Both the position numbers and the translations under genes were made by a program. Below are positions 54,021 to 64,000 of a stretch of DNA of 64,000 nucleotides, piece after piece; position 1 is the stretch's first letter; each line of letters starts with the position of its first letter. The DNA lies in NCBI GenBank assembly GCA_030063045.1, contig JAQSEB010000245.1:1-64000 (forward strand), given 5' to 3'. The DNA comes from Pratylenchus scribneri (lineage: Eukaryota; Nematoda; Chromadorea; Rhabditida; Pratylenchidae). The notes under the pieces were generated by a model that saw only the letters and a program-made list of their open reading frames with translations, had not been told where the DNA came from and made no database searches.

Positions 54021-57000
54021 TTATGGCTCTGAAAATGGTGAAGTGAATGAGGAAGAAGAAGTGGATGGGCGAAAGGCATCATCAACATAATTTTCAATAT
54101 TTTCATTGTTTTCTTGGCAAAAATTGCACTCAAAATTGTTATCTTCTTCTTCTTGAATTTCCTCTATTTGAATTGTGGTAAAATGAATTCCAAATTTGTG
54201 TTGGAGAAGGTGGGTGGCAGCAGAAGTGATTGCATTTGATTTTGACCCGTCTTCTGTGAAAATTAATTGAAAAATTAAATATTTGTGAAAAAAAAACACA
54301 AAATTAACACTTTTCTTAGAAAATTTTGAAAATGTGAGAATTTTATTTAATTTTCATTATTTTAATTTGAAAAGAGTTTTTCGAAAGTAGCCCTTTCCCA
54401 TCCAAGTTATGATTGGCTATGGCATTTTTAAAAAATGATAAAAATTTCAGAAAATTTTCCATGCCTATCAAAAATAACCCTGAAAACGTTTTGATCGAAA
54501 TTTTGCACCATTTTATTCCGAAATTTTAGAATTAAAATTTCCTATCCCCTGCTGTTGTGTGTTGAACTTACCAACGATTAAATGGACAGAGGCAGCAAAA
54601 TGCGAAGTGTTTAGACCCCAAATATGCAGGGAATGAATTCCTTTGACCAAATCTAATTCCAGCAAATTCCGAGCAATTTTTGAATGGTCCAAATGTTTTG
54701 GAATTGCTAAAAACAATTTAAAAATTAGAAAAATTTTTCCATGTAAATTAAATGTAATTTTTTCGACAAAACAATTTAAAATAAAAAATTGGTATTTCTC
54801 TATAATTTCCAACCAACCTTCCATCAATGTGGAAAAAATATCTCTGGCGACGGGAATGCTCGTGCAAAACACAATCATCGAGAATAAATAGGTGCAAAGG
54901 GGATCGGCCAATGCGAAACCAGTCCATCGAATGCAAATTGCGGCCAAAAGGACGCCAATACTTTGGATGAGATCTCCAAAAACGTGAATGAATGCAGCAC
55001 GGATATTCACATTTTCATCGGCAGTGGAGGGATTTTGGCCAACAGTCGAAGTGCTTGAAAATGTCAAAAACATTATTTGGAATATAGGAAAATATTTGTA
55101 ATTTTTAGTAAAAATAAGGGACAGTATTTTTTGAATAATTTTCATTTTTAGGCATTTACCAATATCTCAAATATTTTTCAAGCTATTAATAAAGCTTTGA
55201 TACCAATACCAAGCCATCTCTTTTTCCGTCTAAAAAATTTTTAACAGCACAAATTTAATTTAATTAATAATTAATGTGGAAAATTATGGCTAAAAATGAT
55301 TGCCTGATTTTGGCCATTCCATTTTATAAGTATTTGATTAAACTTTTTTTTTGTAATTTCATTCTTTTATTATTTTCTTTCAGAAGAGAGTGTATAATTA
55401 CTAATTTGTTAATTTAATAAAAAAAAGTATTGTTTGGAAAAATAGAAAATTGGGTGCGCAAATTCCATTACACCGTTTTTTATTCGGATTCTGACTGGGA
55501 AAATTTTTAATATTTTTATATTTCAATTTTTGTAAAAATAATTGGCCACACCTGTTAAATTGGTTAAGAGAATGTGAATGTCCATGTGCCATTAATTGCG
55601 GTGCAGATTTGGAGAATTTGAGGAGGCCAGCCATAAAAAGATTAAAACAAATGCCAATGAAGGCGGTTATAATCATTATATCGGCTTCCACTTCGAATTT
55701 GCCAGCCATAATTCGTTGAGTGGCAAAAACAACCATCAAACATGTTATTGTCCAAATGATGAAAAGGCTGCATAGGGCACCGAGGATTTCGGCACGCAAT
55801 AGGCCAAATGAGTATCGGCGATTGGCTAAATTATTAATTTAATGGTTTGGATTATGTCACAGTAATTTTGGCTATTCACAATTTTAGCTACAAATTAGTC
55901 AATTATTAATTGAAGTAAAGAAAGTGCATTTAATTACCCCAAATTTTGTCTATCTAATGTTAGTGCAAAATTTGGCCTAGCACAACAAGGAAGTGAACAA
56001 TTTGAGTGCTTGGAATTGAAAGCCTTAAAATTAAATCTCCCAATATATAATTTTTAGAATTAAAAAAATAATTGAATTTATTTTAAAAATTCTAGTTTAA
56101 TACATTCAACGCAATACAATCTTTTAATTCAAATTTCATAAGATGAAAAATAATTGAAGGAAACGCATCAGATGAACTTTCGAATGGTAATGGTATGTAA
56201 CTTTTCTAGATTGAATATTGCTTCGCTGAATGAGAGCGATGGCCAATTGGCCAAAATCGTATTCATTTTCCCTTAAAGCTGCCGATTTGGTTATAAAAAC
56301 AAAAAGGTGGAAAATATTCATTTTTTTCAGATATGGTTGACTAGGTTTTCTGATCAATAAAATATTAGATATTCAATATATAAGGCTTAATTAAATGCAT
56401 TTTATTTGGATGATCTTTATTGATAAAAATAGCTGATGAAATGCAATCAGCCAAAATTTCTTTAAAGTTTTGCAAAAGAAAAACCAGGCTTTTTGGATAT
56501 TCGGATCATGTAAATCGAAATGAGAAAGGAGGCCAAATCGGTGAGCACATGGCCGCAATCTGCGATTATGGCCAAACTGTTTGCCAAAATTCCACCCGTA
56601 AATTGAACGCAAAGGTAAAACATGCTGACTAGTGCCAAAAATTTGAGAAGTTGTTCCGGCGATTTATCCTTAATTTATGGATATTTTGTAAATTAAGTAT
56701 CAAAATCTTTTAGCCAGTGAGTTTTCCATCATTTTTCCGAAAAGTGAAATATAACTTGTTGGTCACTCACTCATTTCATCTTATTGAAAAAGCATCGATT
56801 GAACGAATATTTTGATTTAAAATAGAAATGGATCAAAAACCAAAAATATGGTTTAATGATTTAAACTTCATAAAATGCCCGAGGCTACGACAATTCATAT
56901 ATCAAATTGACGTCTTTCAATGAGCCTCATCGAATAGTTTAAGGCTTATTTAATCACAATTTAAGACACTGATTTAATTGAGTAATATGAGCTCTGGCTT

Positions 57001-57277
57001 ATTCTGTGGTTAATAATTTGATTTGGCAAAACAATTAACAAATTATTCAGTTGGTTAATCAAAAATTTACCTCATTTTCTTTTTGTTGGAGCAGTAAATT
57101 ATGGCAATGCTGTTTGGGTATTCTTTTTCCTGCATCACCATTATTTATTTTGCTGCCATTTTTATCCATTTTTGACGTTTCTGACTTCTCATTTTCATCA
57201 TCGCTGCTGTTGGATTCATTAAAAAGCAGCAGACTTTGGGCGCTTTTCTCGCCATCCAATTTTGCATATTTTGTCAT
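54021..57277 (-). CDS. Zinc transporter, cation diffusion facilitator family (SLC30/ZnT)
   Basis: Six exons on the minus strand: 57277-57071, 56668-56485, 55825-55552, 55053-54818, 54706-54572 and 54253-54021, all GT-AG and in phase. The N-terminus is Ser/Asp-rich and cytosolic. Transmembrane helix 2 carries the zinc-site motif H-x3-D (ADCGHVLTD); helix 5 carries the second (FIHVFGD). SFGLLRAEILGALCS is a family hallmark, and a His-containing loop (HGHSHS) lies between helices 4 and 5. The cytosolic C-terminal domain (VKGIHSLHIWGLN) is followed by an acidic, Ser-rich tail. The family exports or compartmentalises Zn2+ by proton antiport. It is closest by eye to the ZnT2/3/4/8 group. It is divergent from the TCAIM gene at 58157. 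Confidence 0.9.
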
Positions 57278-58156
57278 TCGTTGGATTTAATTTTGAAGTT
57301 TATGTAAATTCATGCAAATCCAGCGAATTGATAATCAACATCCATAAATGTGTGGTCTTCGCGCTTTTCAATAAAATTCGTCGTTAATTTTTTGTTTTAT
57401 TTAAAAAAATTTTTTCTATCATTTCAAATTCTGCTGAATTTTGCATTAAAAATTCGTTAGTGTCACATTTCCGTATTTTGAGGATTAACATACCGCAAAT
57501 TTTCTATTAATAGCTTCGGAGCAACTAAATTTCAGAGATCCTCTGCAGGGATCTACAAATGGAGAGAGGCTTCTAATAGAGAATTTACTGTGGTTGTGGT
57601 CAAATTTAAAAATTTAACTGACTGACTAGGCTTCAAATTTCTAATCAAACAAATAAATCCTCCAAATTTCGACCAAATCCTAAATTGCTGGCCAAACATC
57701 TAAACCATTTTTTCCTTATTTTCATTTGCACATTCCCCGAAAATATAAATTCACCCTAAACTCTATAGTCTATACTCATATACCTCTGAAAATCTTACTC
57801 CTACGGAGAAAAATTATTAAGTCCACCTCTTTCCCTATGCTCCAATTAGTTTATAGATCAAGAAGTAATAAGTATTTTTTTTCTCTATGAATTTTGTATG
57901 CGTAGGGATTTTTGGTTGATCCAGAAAAGATCGCTCGTATTCATATGGTTTGGTTTTTCCAATTTCCAACACATCAAATCCCAAATCCGAAAACAATATT
58001 GGGGTTTTGGTTTAATTATTGGTAAATTGATGAAAACCAGTTCCATTTTCGGCGAAATGTGGACATTTATTATTAAATATTAATTCTTCCAATTTTTTAG
58101 ATAATTAAAAATAATTTTCGACGACAATGTGCTGCATGAATAAATTTGTATGCAAA
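57278..58156. promoter_or_regulatory. Shared intergenic region of two divergent genes
   Basis: The 879 bases between the zinc transporter start (57277, minus) and the TCAIM-like start (58157, plus) should hold both promoters. It is AT-rich; no TATA box, operator or conserved element is obvious. Confidence 0.4.
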
Positions 58157-61100
58157 ATGTCAACATCGCTGAATCGAATAATTGCCCAACAATTTAGATC
58201 AATTTCTTCCAATGAAGCAGGTTTAAAAATTTATTAAATTCTTTTTAAATATTTTGCGTTTAGCAATTGCATTGAGACCATTCTATTTTGCTGTTCACCC
58301 TGACAGATTTGCACTTCAACCAAATTTACAGAATAGCAATGAGAAAGCATTACAGGTTATTTTTGGTTTCTTTTATAAATGAATTAATTAAAAAATCATT
58401 ACACTTTCATTTTCTTTAAATTAATTTGTTTATTCCATTTTAGATATTCAACGGCTATTTGAACAATTTATTCCCATGGCCTGGCGTCACCCAATCGCCG
58501 GTTCAAGTAAATTGAATAAATTTATGTGATTATTTTTCATCCAATTTTTAAATTAGATTGAATTTGCCGTCAAAGACAGGGAAAATAATTTGACGAGTAT
58601 TCGGCTGATCCTCTCTGGCACTGACGCAGAACAAATTGTCAGGTTTGGAATAGGGCTATTTAGGCATAGACCTTTTTTGGTGTACAAACCAAAATTAATT
58701 AATTAATTATTTCCTTATATCTATTATAAGAAAAAATGATTTATGGATTAAATTAAACCATTCCATTTTGAAACAATTTAATTTACATAAACTTTATCAG
58801 AACAACATTGGAGAAATGCAATTTGAGTACAAATAATTTGCCACCGCCACGTCCTTCCCAATCAAAATTCAACAATTCCAATACTTCCACCTCCGCTTCT
58901 TCATCCTCAAAAGGATGGAGTGCCCAAGGCGTCGATGAATTGTGGCAAAATTTGCAAGAAAATGAACGAATTCGACGCCGCCAATTTGCCAAATCCGATT
59001 TTTTCCATGGAATTGCCAAAAATCGACAATTGGCCCAACAAAGGGCGGAGGCACACAAAAGAATGGAGGAAATAATTCGGGACGAAATTGACGAAATACA
59101 AAGACGAACCGGAGTTACACAGGTTTATAATTTAATGTAAAAATAATATTTTAAAAAAAGAATAATTGAACTTTGGATAAATAAATTAATTTGACAAAAA
59201 AAATATAAAATAATTTTATTATTAATTAATAATGTTAAACGAGAAATTTGGGTCCAATTTATGCCAATCTTCTTATTAAGCCCCTTGCCTTACCAAAATG
59301 GTCAAATATGAATGAAATAAGGCCAAATTCGTGTTTAACATCCAAAACTATTCAATAAATTATTTTTTGGTGAATTTCAGATTCTCTGGTCCATCAATTG
59401 GGAATTGTCATTTATGCGTCGCTGTTTACTGAATGTTCAAACAATGATTGGACATGCGGAAAGTGATTCCCGAGAAATCATAATTCATGCATTGAATGGC
59501 CGAAAATTAAAGTTCGTCCATCAAAAAATTATTTATTAAATTAAATTATTAAGTTGATAATCAATAAAAATGAAAATATTGATAGAATGAAATTTGCAAG
59601 ATTATTCAAAAAAAAATTATTAGCTTTAGATAAACATATTATCTACCATTTTTAATAACATTGATTGGGATCAGAGATATATTGATTTAAAAAAAGATTT
59701 GATGTAAATTTGAAAAATGAGAAAAAAGTAGCTAAAAATGCAAAAATTTGGTAATTTAGTGTTTTTTATGGTCCCAACTTTTTGATAATTTTAATGGTTT
59801 AAGGTTCGAACCTTTTTAACATATTTTCGATTATTTAAATCATTTTTATCATTTAGGTAATATTTTTAATCATTTTTATTTAGTTTCGGAAGAGGTTCAT
59901 TCGTTTGTTGTGATGGTTCTTTACAGGTATTTTTGAGCTCACAAAAACAAATAAATTCATTTATTTAATAAAGTTCGGCGCGGATGATGCCACCGGAGCT
60001 TGGCAAAAAATTTGTATGGAATCCACTGTTCGAAGGTTACTAAAATTATTGAATTAATAATAATATTTTTTGTAATTTTGAAGGTTCGATGTTCGAAATT
60101 TGGAATTGTTGGTTGAGAGGGTCAAAGAATTGTTGGGCGGTGCACAATTGATAATTAGGCCATTTGGCAATTTGCTTCACACAATTCAATATATGCAAAT
60201 TTTCATTGGAAGGTAGGCTGGGCAAATATTTTAAATTGAAAAAAAAATTATTAAAAAATTTACATTCATTTGTTTCATCTCTAATAAGTCAATAGCCCAT
60301 TATAATTATAATAAACTAGAGAGAATATAAATATTTATTTTAAGTAAAAAAATAATAGAGTAGAAAATGAATAAATTGAATAATGAAAAATTCATATTTC
60401 TATGAAATTCACTTTTTCAGGTTTTTTACTGTAGACAAAAATTACTCATTTTTAATAATTTTTTGTTAAGTATCGAAATGTGGAAAATGTCGTAAAAATG
60501 GAAAAAAATTAATCCTCTATGATTAAATAAATAAAGGACTGGTTTAATTTAAATTTTGGAAATAAAAAGTTTATAGGCCGGAATTTTGGATGTGACGATT
60601 TTAGTAGATAATTCTTCATTTTGATCTAGGAAAAATTAAATTTATTTTTATAAATTAACTCAAAAAAATTTTTGTAGAGTTTGTTCCCAGCCAAAAGCGG
60701 AGAGGACTGAACTGATGAAAATGTTGGCTGGACGGGGGCAACCCATCGAAATTGTGAATAATTATTGTGAATTGATGATGCTGGATGGATGCGCCCAAAT
60801 TCCTTGCAATGTGGATATTCAATCGCTGAAACGATTTTTACAAGAAAACACTCAAAAAAGCAGTGAACAAATGCGAAGGGAACATTTTGAACAAAAAGTG
60901 GGTTTTTTAGGTCCAACTAAATTTTAAATTAAAAAAAATTAAAATTGGTATAATTTTAATTCAAAAATGGATTTTCATAAGGATAATTATAATTAGCAAT
61001 GGTAAATACGAATTTGGACTCTCAATTTTGTCCAATATTTATGCCCAATTTTGGGGGTAAGCCCAATGCCAACATTTATCATATGTTGTTGGTATTACCT

Positions 61101-62562
61101 TACCAAAATGGCCAAATTGCATTTAAATAAGGTGGCAAATTCTTTTTTAGCATCCAAAAATTATAATTTGAAATTTTTTATTGTTAATTTTCCAATTTTT
61201 AATTTAAAATGAAATAATATTTTTTCTACAACCCAATTTATTTTTTTCTACAACCCGAAATAAAAGTATTTTTTTCTACAACCCGAATTTTTTTCTACAA
61301 CCCCATTGGATATTTTGTCTTTCACGTTGTAAATAATAGAAATTGGTTTGTATTATTGAAATTTGGATGAAATAGATTTAATTAAGGCCAAAATAGGCCA
61401 TAATGGGTTGCGCGGGATATATCCGGATATATGAGGATTAGGGCGGATATAGGGGGATTAAGCCCCGAATTAGATTGGGAATGGCCCGGAGAGCAAGTGG
61501 GAGGTCGGAGAAGTGGACCAAAGGTTCTGAGAGTGCGTGGGATTAAGCCGGATATAGGGGGATTAAGGAGGATTTAGAGGGATTAAGCCGGATTAAGCCC
61601 CGAAATGGATCGAAACTGGTCCAGAAGGCCACTGGAAGATCGGAGAAGTGGACCAAAGGTCCTGAGAGTGCGTGGGATTAAGCCGGATGTAGGGGGATTA
61701 AGTTGGATTATGCCTAGTTAGGGGCTAGGGTTAGGGTTATGCTTAGGGGCGGCATGGGTTCTAGGGGTTAGGGCTTAGGGGTTCGGAGCATAGGAATCTC
61801 GCGAAGCCGGAAGCAAAACAGCCCAAAACCGGCTCGCGCCCATCTATTCCGGGGCTTAATCCAGCTTAATTCCCCTATATCCACCTTAATCCCCCTATAT
61901 CCGGCTTAATCCTGCGCACTCACAAAGCTTCAGGCTCATTTCTATACCATCCCTAATCCATCCGAATCATCACCCATCCATTTCAGACATTAATCCCCTT
62001 TCATCCGACTATATCCGCCCTAATCCTCATATATCCGGATATATCCCGCGCAACCCATTATGACCTATTTTGGCCTTCATTAAATCTATTTCATCCAAAT
62101 TTCAATAATACAAACCAATTTCTATTATTTACAACGTGAAAGACAAAATATCCAATGGGGTTGTAGAAAAAAATAATTCGGGTTGTAGAAAAAAATACTT
62201 TTATTTCGGGTTGTAGAAAAAAATAAATTGGGTTGTAGAAAAAATTGGCATTCATTTAAAATAATTTAGGAAAAATTAGATTTTTTAATAAATAAATAAT
62301 TTAAATTTCCCCCTTTTTTCAGTATCTTTTGGAAAGCATCAAAACGGATGCCCAAAAGCATTTGGCCCTTTCCACTTTGAGTTGGGATGAGGACATTCCA
62401 TTCACCCCGTTGGCCAATTCTCTACGAAAATTGCGTCAAATTCCCACAAATCGATCGGCGGAATTTGCCAATTTGAATATTCATTTGTCATCCAGTCCAC
62501 GGATGATGGTTTTGACAAGTGGCAAAATATCAGTGCCAATTGAATGGATTGAGGAAATTTAG
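58157..62562 (+). CDS. TCAIM homologue (mitochondrial, DUF4460/DUF4461 protein)
   Basis: Eleven exons: 58157-58220, 58264-58354, 58444-58506, 58557-58642, 58801-59122, 59381-59512, 59884-59926, 59974-60035, 60084-60212, 60678-60897 and 62323-62562, all in phase. The N-terminus (Arg/Ser, no acids: SLNRIIAQQFRSISS) looks like a mitochondrial targeting peptide. Next comes the DUF4460 signature (LRPFYFAVHPDRF, a J-domain-like HPD) with LNNLFPWPG, a Ser/Asn-rich linker, a charged helical region (RRRQFAKSDFF, AEAHKRMEEI), and DUF4461 to the end. The vertebrate protein is mitochondrial and linked to repression of T-cell activation and, more recently, to turnover of a 2-oxoglutarate dehydrogenase component; its ancestral job is less clear. 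All parts appear intact. Confidence 0.82.
61220..62245. mobile_element. 1-kb palindromic element D in the last TCAIM intron
   Basis: Terminal arms of about 230 bases start with four copies of TTTTTCTACAACCC and mirror each other exactly over long stretches (for example GATATTTTGTCTTTCACG at about 61310 against its inverse near 62135). Inside are direct repeats of GGATTAAGCCGGATATAGGGG and its inverse, and a centre at 61720-61790 rich in TTAGGG-like phrases (GGGTTAGGG, GCTTAGGGG). The GC content is much higher than the host gene. Non-coding. Confidence 0.85.
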
Positions 62563-62868
62563 AACAAATTTAAAAGATTTTTGATTATTTCCACCCGGTT
62601 AAAATTCTTTGTAAATTTCCCATTTAATTGTGAATTATTCTCTTTTAATGATTTTAGCCTTTTGATGCTAATATTTCCCAATCTGCTCAATTTCCAAATT
62701 TAATAAATACTCAAAATTATTCATTTTTTAAATAAATTTTTACTAATTTTTGTGTTCAATTCAACAAAAATTTTATGGTCAAAGGCTACCAATTTTGCTT
62801 CACTTTCATCATATTTAATTTAATTAATTGATTAAATAAGTCTATTTTAGATTAAAAAAAAAATAAAA

Positions 62869-63971
62869 ATGTTTCACTGCCAAAAATCGCAAATTTCACG
62901 ACATTTTCGACAATTCTACGCCAAAATGACCACTTTTTATGCTGGAAAAATCCAATTTTCAACAAATTCACCACCAAAATCACCAAATTCTGAATCAATG
63001 GAAAATAAGAAAATTGATGAAATGGCCAACAGCAATTCGGTTGAACAATTCAATTCACCAAAAACAATTAAACGAGGTTTTCAACAAATTTTAAAAAAAT
63101 TAGTCCCTTTTCCTTATAAACAGTTAAACAACAATCAACAATTTATGGCAAAAGCATTGACCCACTGAATGATTATTGGGAACCAACCGAAATTCAAATG
63201 GGCATTCTTTCATTCATTGGCAAATTCAATCCAAAAGAGGATATCAGAGAGTAAATTTCGTTCTTTTTCAATTAAAAAAAAATTAATAATTAGAATTAAC
63301 GTCTAAATTAATATATTTTATTTTTAATAATAAATCTCATCAAAAATGGACCAATTTAAATTATTTTTTTTTATTAAATTAAAGAGCAGATTTTTGACTA
63401 TCAAATAATATTAATTTTATTCAAATTGGTTCAGTATTGAAGGAGTTGTGACCAAAAAATTAAAAAATTTCTCTAATCTTTAATTGAGGACATTTTAAAA
63501 GGTTTTAAGAGCACATTTTAGAAAAATTCGAAACCAAATTAAATAAATTAATTTTATTAAATAGCAAACATACTAATTTTTTAATTTAATACAAAAATTG
63601 GTTCAATCCTTGATGAGGTATTATTATAAGCGGCAATTAATTTTATATTTTTGATTATATTAAATCCTATTTAAATTGATTTCCAAAATATAATTAAAAT
63701 TATTCCAATTTCCTTTTTCAGTTTTCGGGTCTATAATCGCCACAAAAGACTGGTTCAAAATCTTCACCGTTTATTTTGGGCAACAATTTTTGTTGTCATT
63801 GCCTTTCTTGTTTATGCAGCAATTGAATTATGGTTAATTTTTTAAATTTTAAATTTATTTACTACATTTTTTTCTTTTAATAACAGGAAAGGTATGGAAG
63901 AAGCCAGGCAAATGAGGGAATGGGAAGCATCAACCAAAGCAGCAGAGAACAAAGAAAAATCTTCAAATTGA
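62869..63971 (+). CDS. Small, possibly mitochondrial membrane protein, unknown family
   Basis: ATG 62869 opens a basic, acid-free N-terminus (about 35 residues, Gln/Arg/Lys-rich) typical of mitochondrial targeting, then a Ser/Asn linker and a basic stretch. The frame ends at TGA 63166-63168 unless a 34-base intron (63123-63156, GT...AG) is removed; removal gives DPLNDYWEPTEIQMGIL.FIGKFNPKED in frame. Later exons 63721-63831 and 63888-63971 encode a membrane helix (FWATIFVVIAFLVYAAI) and a charged helix ending in ENKEKSSN. Without the small intron a frameshift must be assumed. Function not recognised. Confidence 0.5.
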
Positions 63972-64000
63972 AATTTGAAATACATTTTCAATTTTTTGAT

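Noticed and set aside
1..64000. CRISPR array or bacterial operon
   Set aside because: No regularly spaced repeats with unique spacers; genes have introns and eukaryotic splice sites.

Overview
This is an AT-rich, intron-rich animal sequence, almost certainly from a nematode. Short GT-AG introns, a candidate spliced-leader acceptor, an srsx-like chemoreceptor exon, C-type lectin and BTB fragments, small secreted-protein genes and a nematode-type BEL/Pao element all point that way. A tylenchid (plant-parasitic type) worm would fit, but the window cannot prove it. Exon limits were read by eye from splice consensus and frame and are tentative. Residue numbers in the retroelement count from the ATG at 14498.

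Left part (1-13041): a secreted Cys-rich gene with a palindromic element in its first intron (459-2631), a small secreted ORF (3158-3355), a seven-exon unknown gene (3566-6272), a minus-strand secreted Gly/Arg/Tyr/Asp-rich protein (7125-7963), and a damaged secreted gene ending in half a C-type lectin domain (9617-12493).

Centre (13042-26640): a 13.6-kb BEL/Pao LTR retroelement inserted recently. Its 1008-bp LTRs differ at one position that I found, and it is flanked by a 5-bp target duplication. One open frame of 3406 codons carries Gag with three zinc knuckles, aspartic protease, reverse transcriptase, RNase H and integrase. It then adds three unexpected parts: an SGNH-hydrolase-like region, a NADAR (YbiA/DUF1768) domain and a complete-looking Cid1/GLD-2-type terminal nucleotidyltransferase. 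An envelope-like region follows, interrupted by one in-frame TAA. The element is studded with at least 27 mini-hairpins that share the loop TATCG and a C-G closing pair but have different, mutually complementary stems. This accessory cargo plus the dispersed hairpins is the most novel thing in the window.

Right of the element: an AAA-ATPase-like/PD-(D/E)XK nuclease family gene without its N-terminal ATPase half (26830-29640), an orphan fascin-like beta-trefoil exon (31694-32015), a last exon of an unknown membrane protein (32942-33132), palindromic and SINE-like repeats, a 354-bp tandem repeat, and a chemoreceptor remnant (36805-37418).

From 38898: a Cys-rich secreted peptide gene; two tandem copies of an unknown secreted basic protein (40541-44363 and 48180-50364), each with a lesion; between them a minus-strand TPR-like remnant and a BTB gene with a frame break; a small secreted protein (52753-53562); a complete six-exon zinc transporter of the SLC30/CDF family (minus strand, 54021-57277); a complete TCAIM homologue (58157-62562) with a 1-kb palindrome in its last intron; and a small, possibly mitochondrial membrane protein (62869-63971). 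The zinc transporter and the TCAIM homologue are divergent, sharing an 879-bp intergenic region.
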